The notes: generated from the letters alone by a model not told the origin. Counted from the stretch's first letter, positions 37,035 to 46,865 are shown. The stretch: DNA of 64,000 nt from Pedobacter namyangjuensis (GCF_003313325.1 NZ_QMHQ01000002.1:496001-560000); one strand, 5' to 3'. Translations and numbers: made by a program.

Positions 37035-37685
37035 ATGGAGTTAACAAAAGAACTGTTGCAAAGCTTAAGACAAGACTATAAGTCGGCAGAATTAACAGAG
37101 AATGATGCGAATAAAAACCCTATCATTCAGTTTGAAAAATGGTTTAAAGAAGCTTTAGATGCGCAAATATTTGAGCCCAATGCAATGACATTAGCAACAG
37201 CCGATAAAAGTGGCAAACCTAATGCTCGTATCGTACTTTTAAAAGGCGCTGATGAAAATGGATTTAGCTTTTATACAAACTACCTAAGTACAAAAGGAAA
37301 AGAACTTAAAAGAAATCCGTATGCTTGCCTGGTATTTTTTTGGGGCGAGTTAGAAAGACAAGTTAGAATTGAAGGAAAAGTAGAGAAATTAGACAAAGAA
37401 ACTTCAGAAGCCTATTTTCATTCTCGTCCGCAAGGAAGTCAAATTGGTGCCATAGTTTCTCCGCAAAGCCAAGTAATTAGCAACAGAGCTGTTTTAGAGC
37501 AAAAGGTCCAGGAACTAACTTCCCAATATCAAGGTAAAACTATTCCGAAGCCGGCACATTGGGGTGGTTACATTGTTATACCAACTTCCATTGAGTTTTG
37601 GCAAGGCCGGTCTAGTCGCTTGCACGACAGATTAAAATACGATTTAATTAACGGAAAATGGCAAGTGAATAGGTTAGCACCATAA
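37035..37685 (+). CDS. pdxH: Pyridoxine/pyridoxamine 5'-phosphate oxidase
   Basis: The 216-residue FMN enzyme makes pyridoxal 5'-phosphate. It has EPNAMTLATADKSGKPNARIVLLKG, GFSFYTNYLSTKGKEL, VRIEGKVEKLDKETSEAYFHSRP, GSQIGAIVSPQSQ and the C-terminal EFWQGRSSRLHDRLKY with substrate-binding Arg and His. A strong terminator follows at once. Confidence 0.97.
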   Translation: MELTKELLQSLRQDYKSAELTENDANKNPIIQFEKWFKEALDAQIFEPNAMTLATADKSGKPNARIVLLKGADENGFSFYTNYLSTKGKELKRNPYACLVFFWGELERQVRIEGKVEKLDKETSEAYFHSRPQGSQIGAIVSPQSQVISNRAVLEQKVQELTSQYQGKTIPKPAHWGGYIVIPTSIEFWQGRSSRLHDRLKYDLINGKWQVNRLAP

Positions 37686-37687
37686 AA

Positions 37688-37719
37688 CAAAAAATCCCGC
37701 TGTATAGCGGGATTTTTTG
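37688..37719. terminator. Bidirectional terminator between pdxH and the susD gene
   Basis: AAAAAATCCCGCT and its complement form a 13-bp stem with a short loop and T runs in both directions. It stands between convergent genes. Confidence 0.9.
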
Positions 37720-37741
37720 TTTTGCCAATCTAGTAAATAGA

Positions 37742-39250
37742 TTATGGATTTTGACCACTTGGACCAATTGCTGGATTTGAATTTATCTCATCTTGCGGAA
37801 TAGCCCATTGCCATTCTGGTCCTCCGGCAGCTACCGATAACACACCTGATAAAGCAGTTGTATGATTACTTCCAGTTCTATTAAGAGGTAAATCTTGACG
37901 TTTTAAATCGAAAAATCTAAAACCTTCGCCCCATAAATCGATTCTGCGTTGTATCAAGATCTCGTTCAATAATGCTGTTCCAGTATTTGTAGTTAATACA
38001 TAACTTGGATTACGGTTTTTAGCGAATGTAAATAAAACATTTTGAGCCAATGAGGTTTCTGCTGCCGCTCCTGCTATTCCTAATCTAGCTCTTGCTTCCG
38101 CTTCTATTAAAAACATCTCACCAACACGCATATTTACAACATCGCCAACACTAGTTGCTCCAGCATTTCTAAATTTACCTTGCTTAAAACTTGCCGCAGA
38201 ACTTGAAACTACGCCAACAGGTTGATTATAAGCAATAAATGAAGTTGAGGTACCGGTTGGATCCCATAGTTGCTTACGAACATCTGTTGCAGGAATTTGA
38301 GCATATAACAAACTGTTCATTCTTTTTGGCACAGTTCTATTTGCAGATGAGTTAAAGGTTCCCAAATAGGCGAAGAAAGAGTAGAAGTATGTGGTTTGAT
38401 CTTCTACTTGTTTACTTCCCCACATCCACTCTTGATTTTCGTAACTGTTAAAACCTGCAAGATATTCTGCATTAGTCATTAAATTCAAACCTGTTCTAGC
38501 TTCATTAGCAAATTGCGCAGCGATTGCCCATTTCCCTTGTGTAAGCGCAATACGTGCTTTTAAGCCTTTTGCAACTGCCAAATTAAAATGCGATTTATTT
38601 AGCCTAGGAGTTGCTCCTGCAAATGAAGCTATAGATGCATCAATGTCTAGATTTATTTGTTTATAAACATCTTCTACAGAAGATCTAGGTTTTCCACCAA
38701 TTTCGCTAGTAATCATTATCGGAATACCTGCTTGGGTGTTATTTCCGGCAGCATCATAACGCTTACCAAAAACTTGAACTAATACAAAATGCGCCCAGGC
38801 TCTATAAGCTAATGCTTCACCTTTAATCGCTTTTTTATCAGCTTCAGGTCCTGTTGCATTATCTATGTTCTCAATTATGATATTCGCGTTAGCAATAATT
38901 TTGTAATAGAAAGTGTAGATAAACGCGTTGTTTAAGGTCGAAGCACTTCTATGTGTTTGCCATTTATGTACGCCATACGCAGTTGTACTAACTGTATTAA
39001 CAATATCATCGCCCATATAGTCGATGTTTAAGTTTACAGCACCCTGGCCGCCTTCCTCTTGTCTAGAATATTGTACGTACAAAGATCTGTGGATACCATT
39101 GATCGATGCCATTAAGTTGGTGGTGGTTGCAATAGCATCTGCTTTTGCAATTCTGTCGGTTGGCTTGGTATCTAAATAATCGTCTTTACAAGAACCAAAT
39201 GTTAATGCTACAATAACAAATGGGATATATAGTTTTTTAATTTTTTTCAT
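37742..39250 (-). CDS. SusD/RagB-type nutrient-binding outer membrane lipoprotein
   Basis: The 502-residue lipoprotein has a signal peptide with lipobox FGSC at about residues 18-21, followed by KDDYLDTKPTDRI, the common SusD start. Helical TPR-like regions and a C-terminal RRIDLWGEGFRFFDLKRQDLPL motif are typical. It starts 11 bp after the SusC gene and forms with it a surface uptake complex. Its ligand cannot be told. Confidence 0.96.
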   Translation of the reverse strand: MKKIKKLYIPFVIVALTFGSCKDDYLDTKPTDRIAKADAIATTTNLMASINGIHRSLYVQYSRQEEGGQGAVNLNIDYMGDDIVNTVSTTAYGVHKWQTHRSASTLNNAFIYTFYYKIIANANIIIENIDNATGPEADKKAIKGEALAYRAWAHFVLVQVFGKRYDAAGNNTQAGIPIMITSEIGGKPRSSVEDVYKQINLDIDASIASFAGATPRLNKSHFNLAVAKGLKARIALTQGKWAIAAQFANEARTGLNLMTNAEYLAGFNSYENQEWMWGSKQVEDQTTYFYSFFAYLGTFNSSANRTVPKRMNSLLYAQIPATDVRKQLWDPTGTSTSFIAYNQPVGVVSSSAASFKQGKFRNAGATSVGDVVNMRVGEMFLIEAEARARLGIAGAAAETSLAQNVLFTFAKNRNPSYVLTTNTGTALLNEILIQRRIDLWGEGFRFFDLKRQDLPLNRTGSNHTTALSGVLSVAAGGPEWQWAIPQDEINSNPAIGPSGQNP

Positions 39251-39261
39251 TATTACCCTAA

Positions 39262-42200
39262 TTAAAATGTAACGTTTAAGCCAAAACTAACAATACGTGA
39301 TGGCGTGTAGTTATTTGAGTTAGTTCCAGTGAATGATTCCGTTGGATCTAAACCTTTACGTTTAGATAGCATGAAAAGATTTTCTCCAGAAGCATAAACT
39401 CTTGCATTGCTTATACCAGCCTTAGCTACAAAAGTACTTGGCAATGTGTAAGCTAAAGTAGCAGATCTCATATTTAAGTAAGATGCATCTACTAAGAAAC
39501 GTGTAGACGTTGCGTTATAGTTTGTAGATCTGCCCACATCTAACCTTGGGATACTTGCTTGATCGCCAACTTGTTTCCAAGCATTTAATGCATCAACATG
39601 TAGAGAACCTCCGTATCCGCTATAACTCATTAACGATTGGTAGTTTCCATCGTAAAATTTGCCTCCTACTTGATAGTTTAACAATACAGATAAAGAGATT
39701 GCTTTGTAAGTAAACGTATTGGTAAAACTACCGTAGAATTTCGGAATCGCAGAACCCTTGTATGCATAAAGCGCATTGTTCGGGTTAACTGTGTAAGATT
39801 GGCCGTCAATTGTTCTTGTATCTGCTGCAGTACCTGGGCTTAATGGATTAATTAAATATAAACCTGCTCCATCAACCGGATCAACACCGGCCCATTGACG
39901 TAACCAGAAATCGTATAAAGAATGTCCAACCTTCAACTGTTTAGTTCCACTGATAATCTCAGGAGTTTCCGTCGGCATTTTCGTGATTTTATTCCGAGTT
40001 AATGTCCAGTTAATATTTGCATCCCATTTAAAATCTTTTGATTTCAAAATATCACCAGCTAGTTGAACCTCTATACCCTTATTCCACATGGTTCCAATAT
40101 TTCTCGCAACAGTTGCAATACCATTAGAAACCGGAAGCGGAACATTGAACAATAAATCTTTAGATCTTCTATCAAAAACCTCTACACTACCACTTAATCG
40201 GTTTTTAAACATTGCAAATTCTACAGCAACATCAGCTTGTGTATTAGTTTCCCAAGTTAAATCTGGTGTTGGCAAACTATTGTAAATAATACCTGGTTCT
40301 GAAGCGTTGTTATTATCTAAATTATAAAACGCCTGATATTTATAGTATCCAGATAAACCATCGTTACCCAAAGAACCATAAGATGTTCTCAATTTCAAAT
40401 AATCTAAAAACTTAACATCAGTTAAGAATTTCTCTTGACTAAGAATCCAAGCTCCGCCAAATGAATAGAAATTACCCCACTGTTTGCCTGGAGCCCATTT
40501 AGAAGATCCATCTCTACGGAATGACGTTGAGAAAAAATACTTTCCATCATAATCGTAGTTTAATCTAGCAAATACGGCCTCTTTTCTATAATCATCTGTA
40601 TAAGAGTTTAAATCAGTAGTAGTAGTAAAGTTAATTAATTCGTAGTTACCGTCCACAACTTGCGTATTACGAGCTCCGGTTAAATATTTGTAACCATAAT
40701 CGTAGTTGTTATGACCTAACAACACACCAATATTGTGCTTGTCGAAAGTTTTATTATAGTTCAACAACTGCTCAATAGTGTAAGAAGTTGTTGTTGAATT
40801 AGTATTTCTTGCTCTACCGTTTGGCGCACCATCTCCAACAATTTTGTTTTGATAATCTGCGAACTGATAATTGCTAATATCAACCGCAACGTTTGTAGTA
40901 AATTTAAAATCCTTTAAGAAAGTAATCTCGCCATAAGTTCTTGCACCTAAAACATTACGCTTTATTTGCGTTTGGTTAAGCAAAGTCTCTTGCAAAATGT
41001 GTCGGCCTGCATATGCTCCAGACGGACGGTTAGGAATGCCTAAACTAGACAAGTTTCCGGTGTCAAAAATACGGTTACCATTAGCGTCTAACAAGAAATC
41101 TCCAGTTGTAGAATTATGTGCATAAACTGGATAAATTGGTCCCATACCACGAGAGAAATTGAATGGGTTTACAATGCTTCCAGCCCCGTCTGCATCTGCT
41201 TGATTACTCTTAGTGATGTTACCAGAAATGTTTAAACCGGTTTTAAACCAGCTCATTGGTTTCGCATTCAAATTTATACGACCGTTAAATCTGTTAAAGT
41301 CCGATCTGATTATGTAGCCTTTTTCAGTAACATAACCTAGAGAAACAAAGTAATCAGACTTCTCGGTAGCTGCACTGTAATTCATACCATAGTCTCCACG
41401 ATTTCCTGTACGAATAAGTGGCTCTCTCCAATCTAAATCGTTATATAATAAACTTGCATTTGGATTTAGTAATCCATCGGTACCAACAATTGCATTATTA
41501 GCAACATTAAAAGGATTATTACCCAACAATCCTTTGATGTCTGCTGTAGCTCTTGCATTGGCAGCAGGCAAAGTAAGTGCTGTTCCAGAAACCGGATAAA
41601 CTAAACTGTTTCTGTAAGCTTGCCATGCCAATGGATAATATTGGTAAGCATCAACAGTTTCGTACTCAGGTATACCTCTAGAAGTGATACCTTGCACACC
41701 TCTAACAGTAAGTTTAGGCTCGCCTTGTTTACCTTTTTTAGTGGTGATGATAATTACACCATTCGCTGCACTAGAACCATATAAAGCGGAAGAAGCAGCA
41801 TCCTTAAGTAAAGAAATATTTTCAATATCGTCTACGTTGATATTTGAAATACTACCCGAATACTGTACACCGTCTACGATGTATAGCGGATCGTTAGATG
41901 CCGAGATTGATCCAAAACCACGAACTCTAATAGAAGGACCAGAACCAGGCTGACCGTTACCAGCATTAACTTGGATACCAGGAGCGGCACCAGCCAAAGC
42001 GGTGTTAACGTTAGTAATTGGTCTTAATGCCAATTCCTCGGATTTAATGTTAGCTGCAGAACCAGTGAACGCACCTTTTGTGGTAGTTCCATAACCCACA
42101 ACTAAAACTTCATTTAAAACTTTACTGTCTGATTGTAGGGATACATTTAAAACGGATTGGTTTCCCACGGTTTTTTCAACATTTACAAAACCTAAATAAG

Positions 42201-42423
42201 AGTACACTAAAACTGTACTTGAATTTGGCACTGTAATGGAATAAGATCCGTCGTTCTCGGTTTGGACCGCATTTGTGGTTCCTTTAATTTTTACTGAAAC
42301 TCCAGGAATCGGAAGACTGTCTTCCGCTCCTAAAACTTTACCAGTAACCTTTTTGCTTTGAGCAAACGCTGCATTAATCAGCAAAAAACTCAAAACAAAT
42401 AACATTAGTAATTTTTGTCTCAT
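39262..42423 (-). CDS. SusC/RagA-type TonB-linked outer membrane transporter
   Basis: The 1053-residue barrel has a signal peptide (ending AAFAQ), a carboxypeptidase-like regulatory domain (about 25-100, KVTGKVLGAEDSLPIPGVSVKIKGT), the SusC linker EVLVVGYGTTTKGAFTGSAA, a plug domain (GAAPGIQVNAGNGQPGSGPSIRVRG; DPLYIVDGV) and a barrel that ends SRIVSFGLNVTF. No glycosidase, sensor or sigma factor gene is adjacent, so the SusC/D pair is an orphan in this window. Confidence 0.97.
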   Translation of the reverse strand: MRQKLLMLFVLSFLLINAAFAQSKKVTGKVLGAEDSLPIPGVSVKIKGTTNAVQTENDGSYSITVPNSSTVLVYSYLGFVNVEKTVGNQSVLNVSLQSDSKVLNEVLVVGYGTTTKGAFTGSAANIKSEELALRPITNVNTALAGAAPGIQVNAGNGQPGSGPSIRVRGFGSISASNDPLYIVDGVQYSGSISNINVDDIENISLLKDAASSALYGSSAANGVIIITTKKGKQGEPKLTVRGVQGITSRGIPEYETVDAYQYYPLAWQAYRNSLVYPVSGTALTLPAANARATADIKGLLGNNPFNVANNAIVGTDGLLNPNASLLYNDLDWREPLIRTGNRGDYGMNYSAATEKSDYFVSLGYVTEKGYIIRSDFNRFNGRINLNAKPMSWFKTGLNISGNITKSNQADADGAGSIVNPFNFSRGMGPIYPVYAHNSTTGDFLLDANGNRIFDTGNLSSLGIPNRPSGAYAGRHILQETLLNQTQIKRNVLGARTYGEITFLKDFKFTTNVAVDISNYQFADYQNKIVGDGAPNGRARNTNSTTTSYTIEQLLNYNKTFDKHNIGVLLGHNNYDYGYKYLTGARNTQVVDGNYELINFTTTTDLNSYTDDYRKEAVFARLNYDYDGKYFFSTSFRRDGSSKWAPGKQWGNFYSFGGAWILSQEKFLTDVKFLDYLKLRTSYGSLGNDGLSGYYKYQAFYNLDNNNASEPGIIYNSLPTPDLTWETNTQADVAVEFAMFKNRLSGSVEVFDRRSKDLLFNVPLPVSNGIATVARNIGTMWNKGIEVQLAGDILKSKDFKWDANINWTLTRNKITKMPTETPEIISGTKQLKVGHSLYDFWLRQWAGVDPVDGAGLYLINPLSPGTAADTRTIDGQSYTVNPNNALYAYKGSAIPKFYGSFTNTFTYKAISLSVLLNYQVGGKFYDGNYQSLMSYSGYGGSLHVDALNAWKQVGDQASIPRLDVGRSTNYNATSTRFLVDASYLNMRSATLAYTLPSTFVAKAGISNARVYASGENLFMLSKRKGLDPTESFTGTNSNNYTPSRIVSFGLNVTF

Positions 42424-42460
42424 TTACATGTGTTTGAATAAATACTTGGTTAATTAAATT

Positions 42461-42496
42461 GCAATATACAGCGATAAAACTTTTTTGCAACAAAAT
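42461..42496 (-). promoter_or_regulatory. Candidate promoter of the susC-susD pair
   Basis: On the minus strand a TTG element is followed after 19 nt by TATATTGC, which fits the TAnnTTTG box with mismatches. The start of transcription would be near 42454, about 30 nt before the susC ATG. Confidence 0.4.
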
Positions 42497-42692
42497 AATT
42501 ACAAACATTTAACGTAAAATAAACGTTTAATAATGTTAAAATCTTATTAAAACCATTTTTAATATAAAATTAAATCGTTTTTCCGCAAGCTCATTTTTAG
42601 CGTATCCATCTAAATAACTTTGCAAAAAAATATTTAAAATATAAGACACCACAAAATGGCAAGTTCTATCCTTCATTTTTGTTTTCTTTCTG

Positions 42693-42700
42693 TAGTTTTG
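42693..42700 (+). promoter_or_regulatory. TAnnTTTG -7 box of the 3-hydroxybutyryl-CoA dehydrogenase gene
   Basis: TAGTTTTG is a perfect consensus match 20 nt upstream of the ATG at 42721. No good -33 element with standard spacing was found. Confidence 0.55.
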
Positions 42701-42720
42701 AAACCTAATCAAATCAACAA

Positions 42721-43608
42721 ATGAAAAACATAGCTGTAATAGGTTCTGGAACTATGGGCAATGGTATTGCGCACACATTTGCGCAATATGGCTTCAAAGT
42801 AAACCTGATAGATATCAACACTGTTGCGTTAGAAAAAGCAATTGCAACAATTACTAAAAACTTAGATAGACAAGTTGCAAAAGGAACTTTAACAGAAGAA
42901 CAAAAAGTGCAAACACTAACGAACATAACTTCAATTACCGAACTTGACAAAGGCGTAGGCGAAGCAGATTTAGTAGTTGAGGCTGCAACAGAGAACCTAG
43001 CGCTTAAACTTAAAATTTTTAAAGATTTAGATCAATTTGCTAAGCCAGAGGCAATTTTGGCAAGTAACACCTCTTCTATCTCTATTACGCAAATTGCAGC
43101 GTCAACAAATCGTGGCGACAAAGTAATAGGAATGCATTTCATGAATCCAGTCCCGGTAATGAAATTGGTTGAAGTAATTAGAGGTTACGCTACCAGCAAC
43201 GAAACCACTAATTTGGTAATGGAATTTTCTAAGAAATTAGAAAAAACTCCGGTCGAGGTTAACGATTACCCTGGTTTTGTTGCGAATAGAATTTTAATGC
43301 CTATGATTAATGAGGCTATTTACACTTTATATGAAGGCGTTGCCGGCGTTAACGAAATAGATACGGTAATGAAACTTGGCATGGCGCACCCAATGGGCCC
43401 CTTACAACTCGCCGATTTTATAGGTTTGGATGTGTGCTTGGCTATTTTAAATGTTTTGCACGATGGTTTTGGCAATCCGAAATATGCACCCTGCCCACTT
43501 TTGGTAAATATGGTAATGGCTGGCAAAAAAGGTGTCAAATCTGGAGAAGGTTTTTACGATTATAGTAACGGTGTTAAAGAAGCAAAAGTTGCTGCCAAGT
43601 TTAGTTAA
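42721..43608 (+). CDS. 3-hydroxybutyryl-CoA dehydrogenase
   Basis: The 295-residue enzyme has an N-terminal NAD-binding fold (IAVIGSGTMGNGIAHTFAQYG) with the acidic end of strand 2 (LIDIN). It also has the catalytic IGMHFMNPVPVMKLVEVI region and a C-terminal dimerisation domain (YPGFVANRILMPMINEA; MKLGMAHPMGPLQLADFIGLD). It interconverts acetoacetyl-CoA and 3-hydroxybutyryl-CoA, next to the step done by the thiolase at 26.1 kb. It is monocistronic. Confidence 0.96.
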   Translation: MKNIAVIGSGTMGNGIAHTFAQYGFKVNLIDINTVALEKAIATITKNLDRQVAKGTLTEEQKVQTLTNITSITELDKGVGEADLVVEAATENLALKLKIFKDLDQFAKPEAILASNTSSISITQIAASTNRGDKVIGMHFMNPVPVMKLVEVIRGYATSNETTNLVMEFSKKLEKTPVEVNDYPGFVANRILMPMINEAIYTLYEGVAGVNEIDTVMKLGMAHPMGPLQLADFIGLDVCLAILNVLHDGFGNPKYAPCPLLVNMVMAGKKGVKSGEGFYDYSNGVKEAKVAAKFS

Positions 43609-43644
43609 TCTTGTTTGAAGCGCAAATTCCTACTAAAATTTACC

Positions 43645-43717
43645 GCTAGTCCCGCCTTACATTTTAGTCCCAATTTGCTTTTAGCAATCGGGAGCTATCA
43701 TTTCAGTCGGGGCTAAA
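43645..43717. repeat. Dispersed inverted-repeat element, family B, copy 2
   Basis: The outer arms TAGTCCCGCC and CAGTCGGGGCTA and an inner stem (CCCAATTTGC / GCAATCGGG, imperfect) resemble the element at 25944-26000. It lies directly before a family A element. Confidence 0.45.
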
Positions 43718-43762
43718 TACTTAGGCATGTGCTATTAAAAACACTCATAGTAGCATATATCT

Positions 43763-43853
43763 GCATATTTTAAACCTGATTGAAGTGGAAATACTTTTTA
43801 CAACTACCCTTCAGGGGATTAGTGTGTAAAAAGATTGGAACAAAAAGCAGGGC
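43763..43853. repeat. Dispersed hairpin repeat, family A, copy 2
   Basis: The left end (TAAACCTGATTGAAGTGGAAATACTTTTTA) and the right end (AAAAAGATTGGAACAAAAAGCAGGG, given here as motifs GATTGnAnnGGAAA and GATTGGAACAAAAA) match the copy at 20121-20270. The central hairpin (CTTTTTACA / TGTAAAAAG) is shorter and different. It forms most of a false N-terminal extension of RuvB. Confidence 0.65.
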
Positions 43854-43938
43854 TTTCTTATCCTATTTTCAATGCAACTGCTTTTCAAATCGTCATCTTT
43901 CAATTTCAGAATTAGATTTAATAACACCTTTAAAAATA

Positions 43939-43946
43939 TATCTTTG
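43939..43946 (+). promoter_or_regulatory. TAnnTTTG -7 box directly before ruvB
   Basis: TATCTTTG is a perfect match that ends 4 nt before the ruvB ATG at 43951. Transcription would start at or next to the start codon, which points to a leaderless message. Confidence 0.55.
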
Positions 43947-43950
43947 TAAT

Positions 43951-44973
43951 ATGAACGAAAATCTCGATCCATCTTCAGAAAATCTAAACCCAATAGAGCG
44001 TGATATTGAAAAAGTGTTACGCCCGCAAGAGTTTGAAGACTTTACTGGTCAGGATAAGATTTTAGAAAATTTGAAAATTTTCGTTAAGGCGGCCAAACTA
44101 CGAGGCGAAGCTTTAGATCATGTTCTACTACATGGCCCTCCAGGATTAGGAAAAACTACCTTATCACATATTATTGCAAATGAGATGGGTGTAGGCATTA
44201 AAATTACCTCTGGACCAGTATTAGACAAGCCAGGCGATTTGGCGGGGCTGCTAACTAATCTAGAAACCGGCGACATCCTTTTTATAGACGAAATACATCG
44301 TTTATCACCTCTGGTAGAAGAATACCTATATTCTGCAATGGAGGATTTTAAGATAGACATTATGCTAGAAAGCGGGCCAAATGCCCGTTCGGTGCAAATC
44401 GGCTTAAATCCATTTACTTTGGTGGGCGCTACAACCCGGTCTGGTTTGCTAACTGCGCCATTAAGGGCAAGATTTGGTATAAATTCTCGTCTTGCTTATT
44501 ATGATGCCAAAATTTTAACGACCATCGTTTTACGCTCATCGTCTATATTAAATACTCCTATAACAGAAGAAGGAGCTTACGAAATTGCCAGGAGAAGCAG
44601 AGGTACGCCACGTATAGCTAACGCATTACTACGAAGAACCAGAGATTTTGCCCAAATTAAAGGTAACGGAAGTATAGATACAGAAATTGCTCGTTACGCA
44701 TTAACTGCCTTAAATGTTGATGAGCATGGTTTGGATGAAATGGACAATAAAATACTTTTAGCTATTATCGATAAATTTAAAGGCGGTCCGGTGGGGTTAA
44801 AAACCATTGCTACAGCAGTTGGAGAAGATGATGGAACAATTGAAGAAGTTTATGAACCATTCTTAATTCAAGAAGGTTATTTGATGAGAACGGCACGTGG
44901 TAGAGAAGTAACAGAGGCCGCATACAAACACCTTAACCGTATAAAACTGGGGCAAACAGGCAAACTTTTTTAG
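43951..44973 (+). CDS. ruvB: Holliday junction branch migration ATPase RuvB
   Basis: The 340-residue AAA+ motor works with RuvA and RuvC. It has [20 protein letters not shown], Walker [22 protein letters not shown], Walker [19 protein letters not shown], sensor [21 protein letters not shown] and a C-terminal winged helix ([22 protein letters not shown]). I chose the ATG at 43951 ([11 protein letters not shown]). A longer frame from 43780 would add 57 residues that come from repeat DNA. Confidence 0.98.
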   Translation: MNENLDPSSENLNPIERDIEKVLRPQEFEDFTGQDKILENLKIFVKAAKLRGEALDHVLLHGPPGLGKTTLSHIIANEMGVGIKITSGPVLDKPGDLAGLLTNLETGDILFIDEIHRLSPLVEEYLYSAMEDFKIDIMLESGPNARSVQIGLNPFTLVGATTRSGLLTAPLRARFGINSRLAYYDAKILTTIVLRSSSILNTPITEEGAYEIARRSRGTPRIANALLRRTRDFAQIKGNGSIDTEIARYALTALNVDEHGLDEMDNKILLAIIDKFKGGPVGLKTIATAVGEDDGTIEEVYEPFLIQEGYLMRTARGREVTEAAYKHLNRIKLGQTGKLF

Positions 44974-45049
44974 GCTTTCGACTGTTGATAAAGCAAAATT
45001 TAATTAAAAATCGAGGCTCGAAAATTCTTTCTTGCCCTTACCCCATTCT

Positions 45050-46558
45050 ATGAATATAGAAATACGAAAACTCACCATCGAGGACTATAAAGACTTACGT
45101 GAATCGATGGTACAAGCCTATGATGCTAGCGGAAACGGCATTTGGAGCAAAGCCAATATACAAAATTTGCTTAACATCTTTCCAGAAGGCCAATTATGTA
45201 TCTCGGTAGATAATAAAGTTGTAGCTTGTTCACTTTCAATAATTGTTGATTATGACATATTTGGCGACAACCATACATACGAACAAATAACAGGCAAATA
45301 CACCTTTTCTACACATACTTCTGGCGGTAACGTACTTTACGGAATCGAAGTATTCGTACATCCCGATTATCGCGGTTTAAGATTGGCCAGAAGACTTTAT
45401 GAAGCCAGGAAAGAACTTTGCGAACTTTTAAGCTTGGAGAGTATAATTGCTGGTGGAAGAATTCCAGGTTACCATGAGCATGCGCATGAGTTGTCGCCAA
45501 GAGCGTATATTGATAAAGTTAAATCAAAGGAAATTTACGACCCAACTTTAAGTTTTCAGATTTCTAACGATTTTCACGTTAGAAAAATTTTAAAGAATTA
45601 CCTTCCTGGAGATTTAGAGTCGAAAGAGTACGCAACGCTAATCGAGTGGAATAATATCTACTATCAAGATAATGTTTCGGCCAGGTCTGCAAAAACAATT
45701 AGAATTGGGTTGGTACAATGGCAAATGCGTCTGTTTCCTGATATTGATGCTTTTTATGAACAAGTAGAGTTTTTTGTAGATGCCGTAAGCGGTTACAAGT
45801 CTGATTTCATCATGTTCCCGGAGTTTTTCAATACACCCCTACTGCAGCCTTACAACCATTTACCAGAAATGGAAGCCATGCGAATGTTAGCTGCGCAAAC
45901 AGAAGAAATTGTTAAAAGAATTCAGGAATATGCTGTTTCTTACAACGTAAATATCATTTCAGGAAGTATGCCGATTTTAGAGAACAACAAACTCTATAAT
46001 GCTACATATTTATGCCATAGAAATGGATTAACCGAAGAGTATCGTAAAATCCACATCACGCCGAATGAGCAAAAATATTACGGAATGACGGGTGGCGATA
46101 AAATTGGCGTATTCGATACAGATTGTGGTAAAATCGGAATATTAATTTGCTACGATGTTGAATTCCCAGAATTGAGCAGAATATACGCAGACCAAGGGAT
46201 GCAGATTTTATTTGTTCCGTTTTTAACAGATACGCAAAACGGATACACAAGAGTTAGAAGATGTGCTCAGGCTAGAGCTATAGAAAATGAATGTTACGTA
46301 GCCATTGCTGGTTGCGTAGGTAACCTGCCGAAAGTAAATAATATGGATATCCAATTTGCACAGTCGGCAGTGTTCACTCCTTCAGATTTCGCCTTTCCTA
46401 CAAATGCGGTAAAAGCAGAAACCACACCAAATACAGAGATGATGTTGGTTGTAGATGTAGACCTACATTTGCTTGACGAATTACATCATTTCGGAACAGT
46501 TAAAATACTAAAAGACAGAAGAAAAGATCTTTATCAGGTAAAGTTATTAAAATCATAA
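45050..46558 (+). CDS. GNAT acetyltransferase fused to a nitrilase-family amidase
   Basis: The 502-residue protein joins two enzymes. The N-terminal GNAT domain (about 1-200) has VHPDYRGLRLARRLYEARKELC, the acetyl-CoA loop. The C-terminal carbon-nitrogen hydrolase (about 220-495) has the Glu-Lys-Cys triad: Glu in DFIMFPEFFNTPL, Lys in EEYRKIHITP and Cys in IGILICYDVEFPELSRI. The start at 45050 (MNIEIRKL) was chosen over a TTG upstream. Such fusions are widespread in Bacteroidota; the substrate is unknown. Confidence 0.94.
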   Translation: MNIEIRKLTIEDYKDLRESMVQAYDASGNGIWSKANIQNLLNIFPEGQLCISVDNKVVACSLSIIVDYDIFGDNHTYEQITGKYTFSTHTSGGNVLYGIEVFVHPDYRGLRLARRLYEARKELCELLSLESIIAGGRIPGYHEHAHELSPRAYIDKVKSKEIYDPTLSFQISNDFHVRKILKNYLPGDLESKEYATLIEWNNIYYQDNVSARSAKTIRIGLVQWQMRLFPDIDAFYEQVEFFVDAVSGYKSDFIMFPEFFNTPLLQPYNHLPEMEAMRMLAAQTEEIVKRIQEYAVSYNVNIISGSMPILENNKLYNATYLCHRNGLTEEYRKIHITPNEQKYYGMTGGDKIGVFDTDCGKIGILICYDVEFPELSRIYADQGMQILFVPFLTDTQNGYTRVRRCAQARAIENECYVAIAGCVGNLPKVNNMDIQFAQSAVFTPSDFAFPTNAVKAETTPNTEMMLVVDVDLHLLDELHHFGTVKILKDRRKDLYQVKLLKS

Positions 46559-46580
46559 AACTAAGTTCCCTAATACGTAA

Positions 46581-46617
46581 AATAAGAAAGGACCTGTTAA
46601 AAAGGTCCTTTCTTATT
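46581..46617. terminator. Bidirectional terminator between convergent genes
   Basis: A perfect 15-bp stem (AATAAGAAAGGACCT and complement) with a 7-nt loop lies between the GNAT-nitrilase gene and the small membrane gene on the other strand. Confidence 0.88.
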
Positions 46618-46634
46618 TATAATTTTCAGATTAA

Positions 46635-46865
46635 CTAGTTTGATACATTATTTCTAAAAAACAAGAAATAAATAATTAACAAAATCACCACAATTATTGG
46701 AATAATCCATTTCATTGCTTGCCCCGCTCCTTTGTTATCTGGTTCGTTAACCGTGGGCGCTGGTCCGGGATTATTTTTATGCGCCTCGTAATCAGTTTCT
46801 ATCGGTGGCGCTTTTTTATTTGGGTCTTCTGTATGTTCGTTATTATTAGGCGTTGAATTTTCCAT
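46635..46865 (-). CDS. Small tail-anchored membrane protein
   Basis: The 76-residue protein is rich in Asn, Pro, Glu and Lys (ENSTPNNNEHTEDPNKKAPP) and ends in a hydrophobic helix (about 51-69, WIIPIIVVILLIIYFLFF) and a short polar end. This is a tail-anchored layout. I do not recognise a family. Convergent terminator and divergent promoter contexts support a real gene. Confidence 0.7.
   Translation of the reverse strand: MENSTPNNNEHTEDPNKKAPPIETDYEAHKNNPGPAPTVNEPDNKGAGQAMKWIIPIIVVILLIIYFLFFRNNVSN

Noticed and set aside
43780..43950. 57-residue N-terminal extension of RuvB
   Set aside because: The extension comes from a dispersed repeat, has no match with RuvB and is interrupted by the TATCTTTG promoter box.
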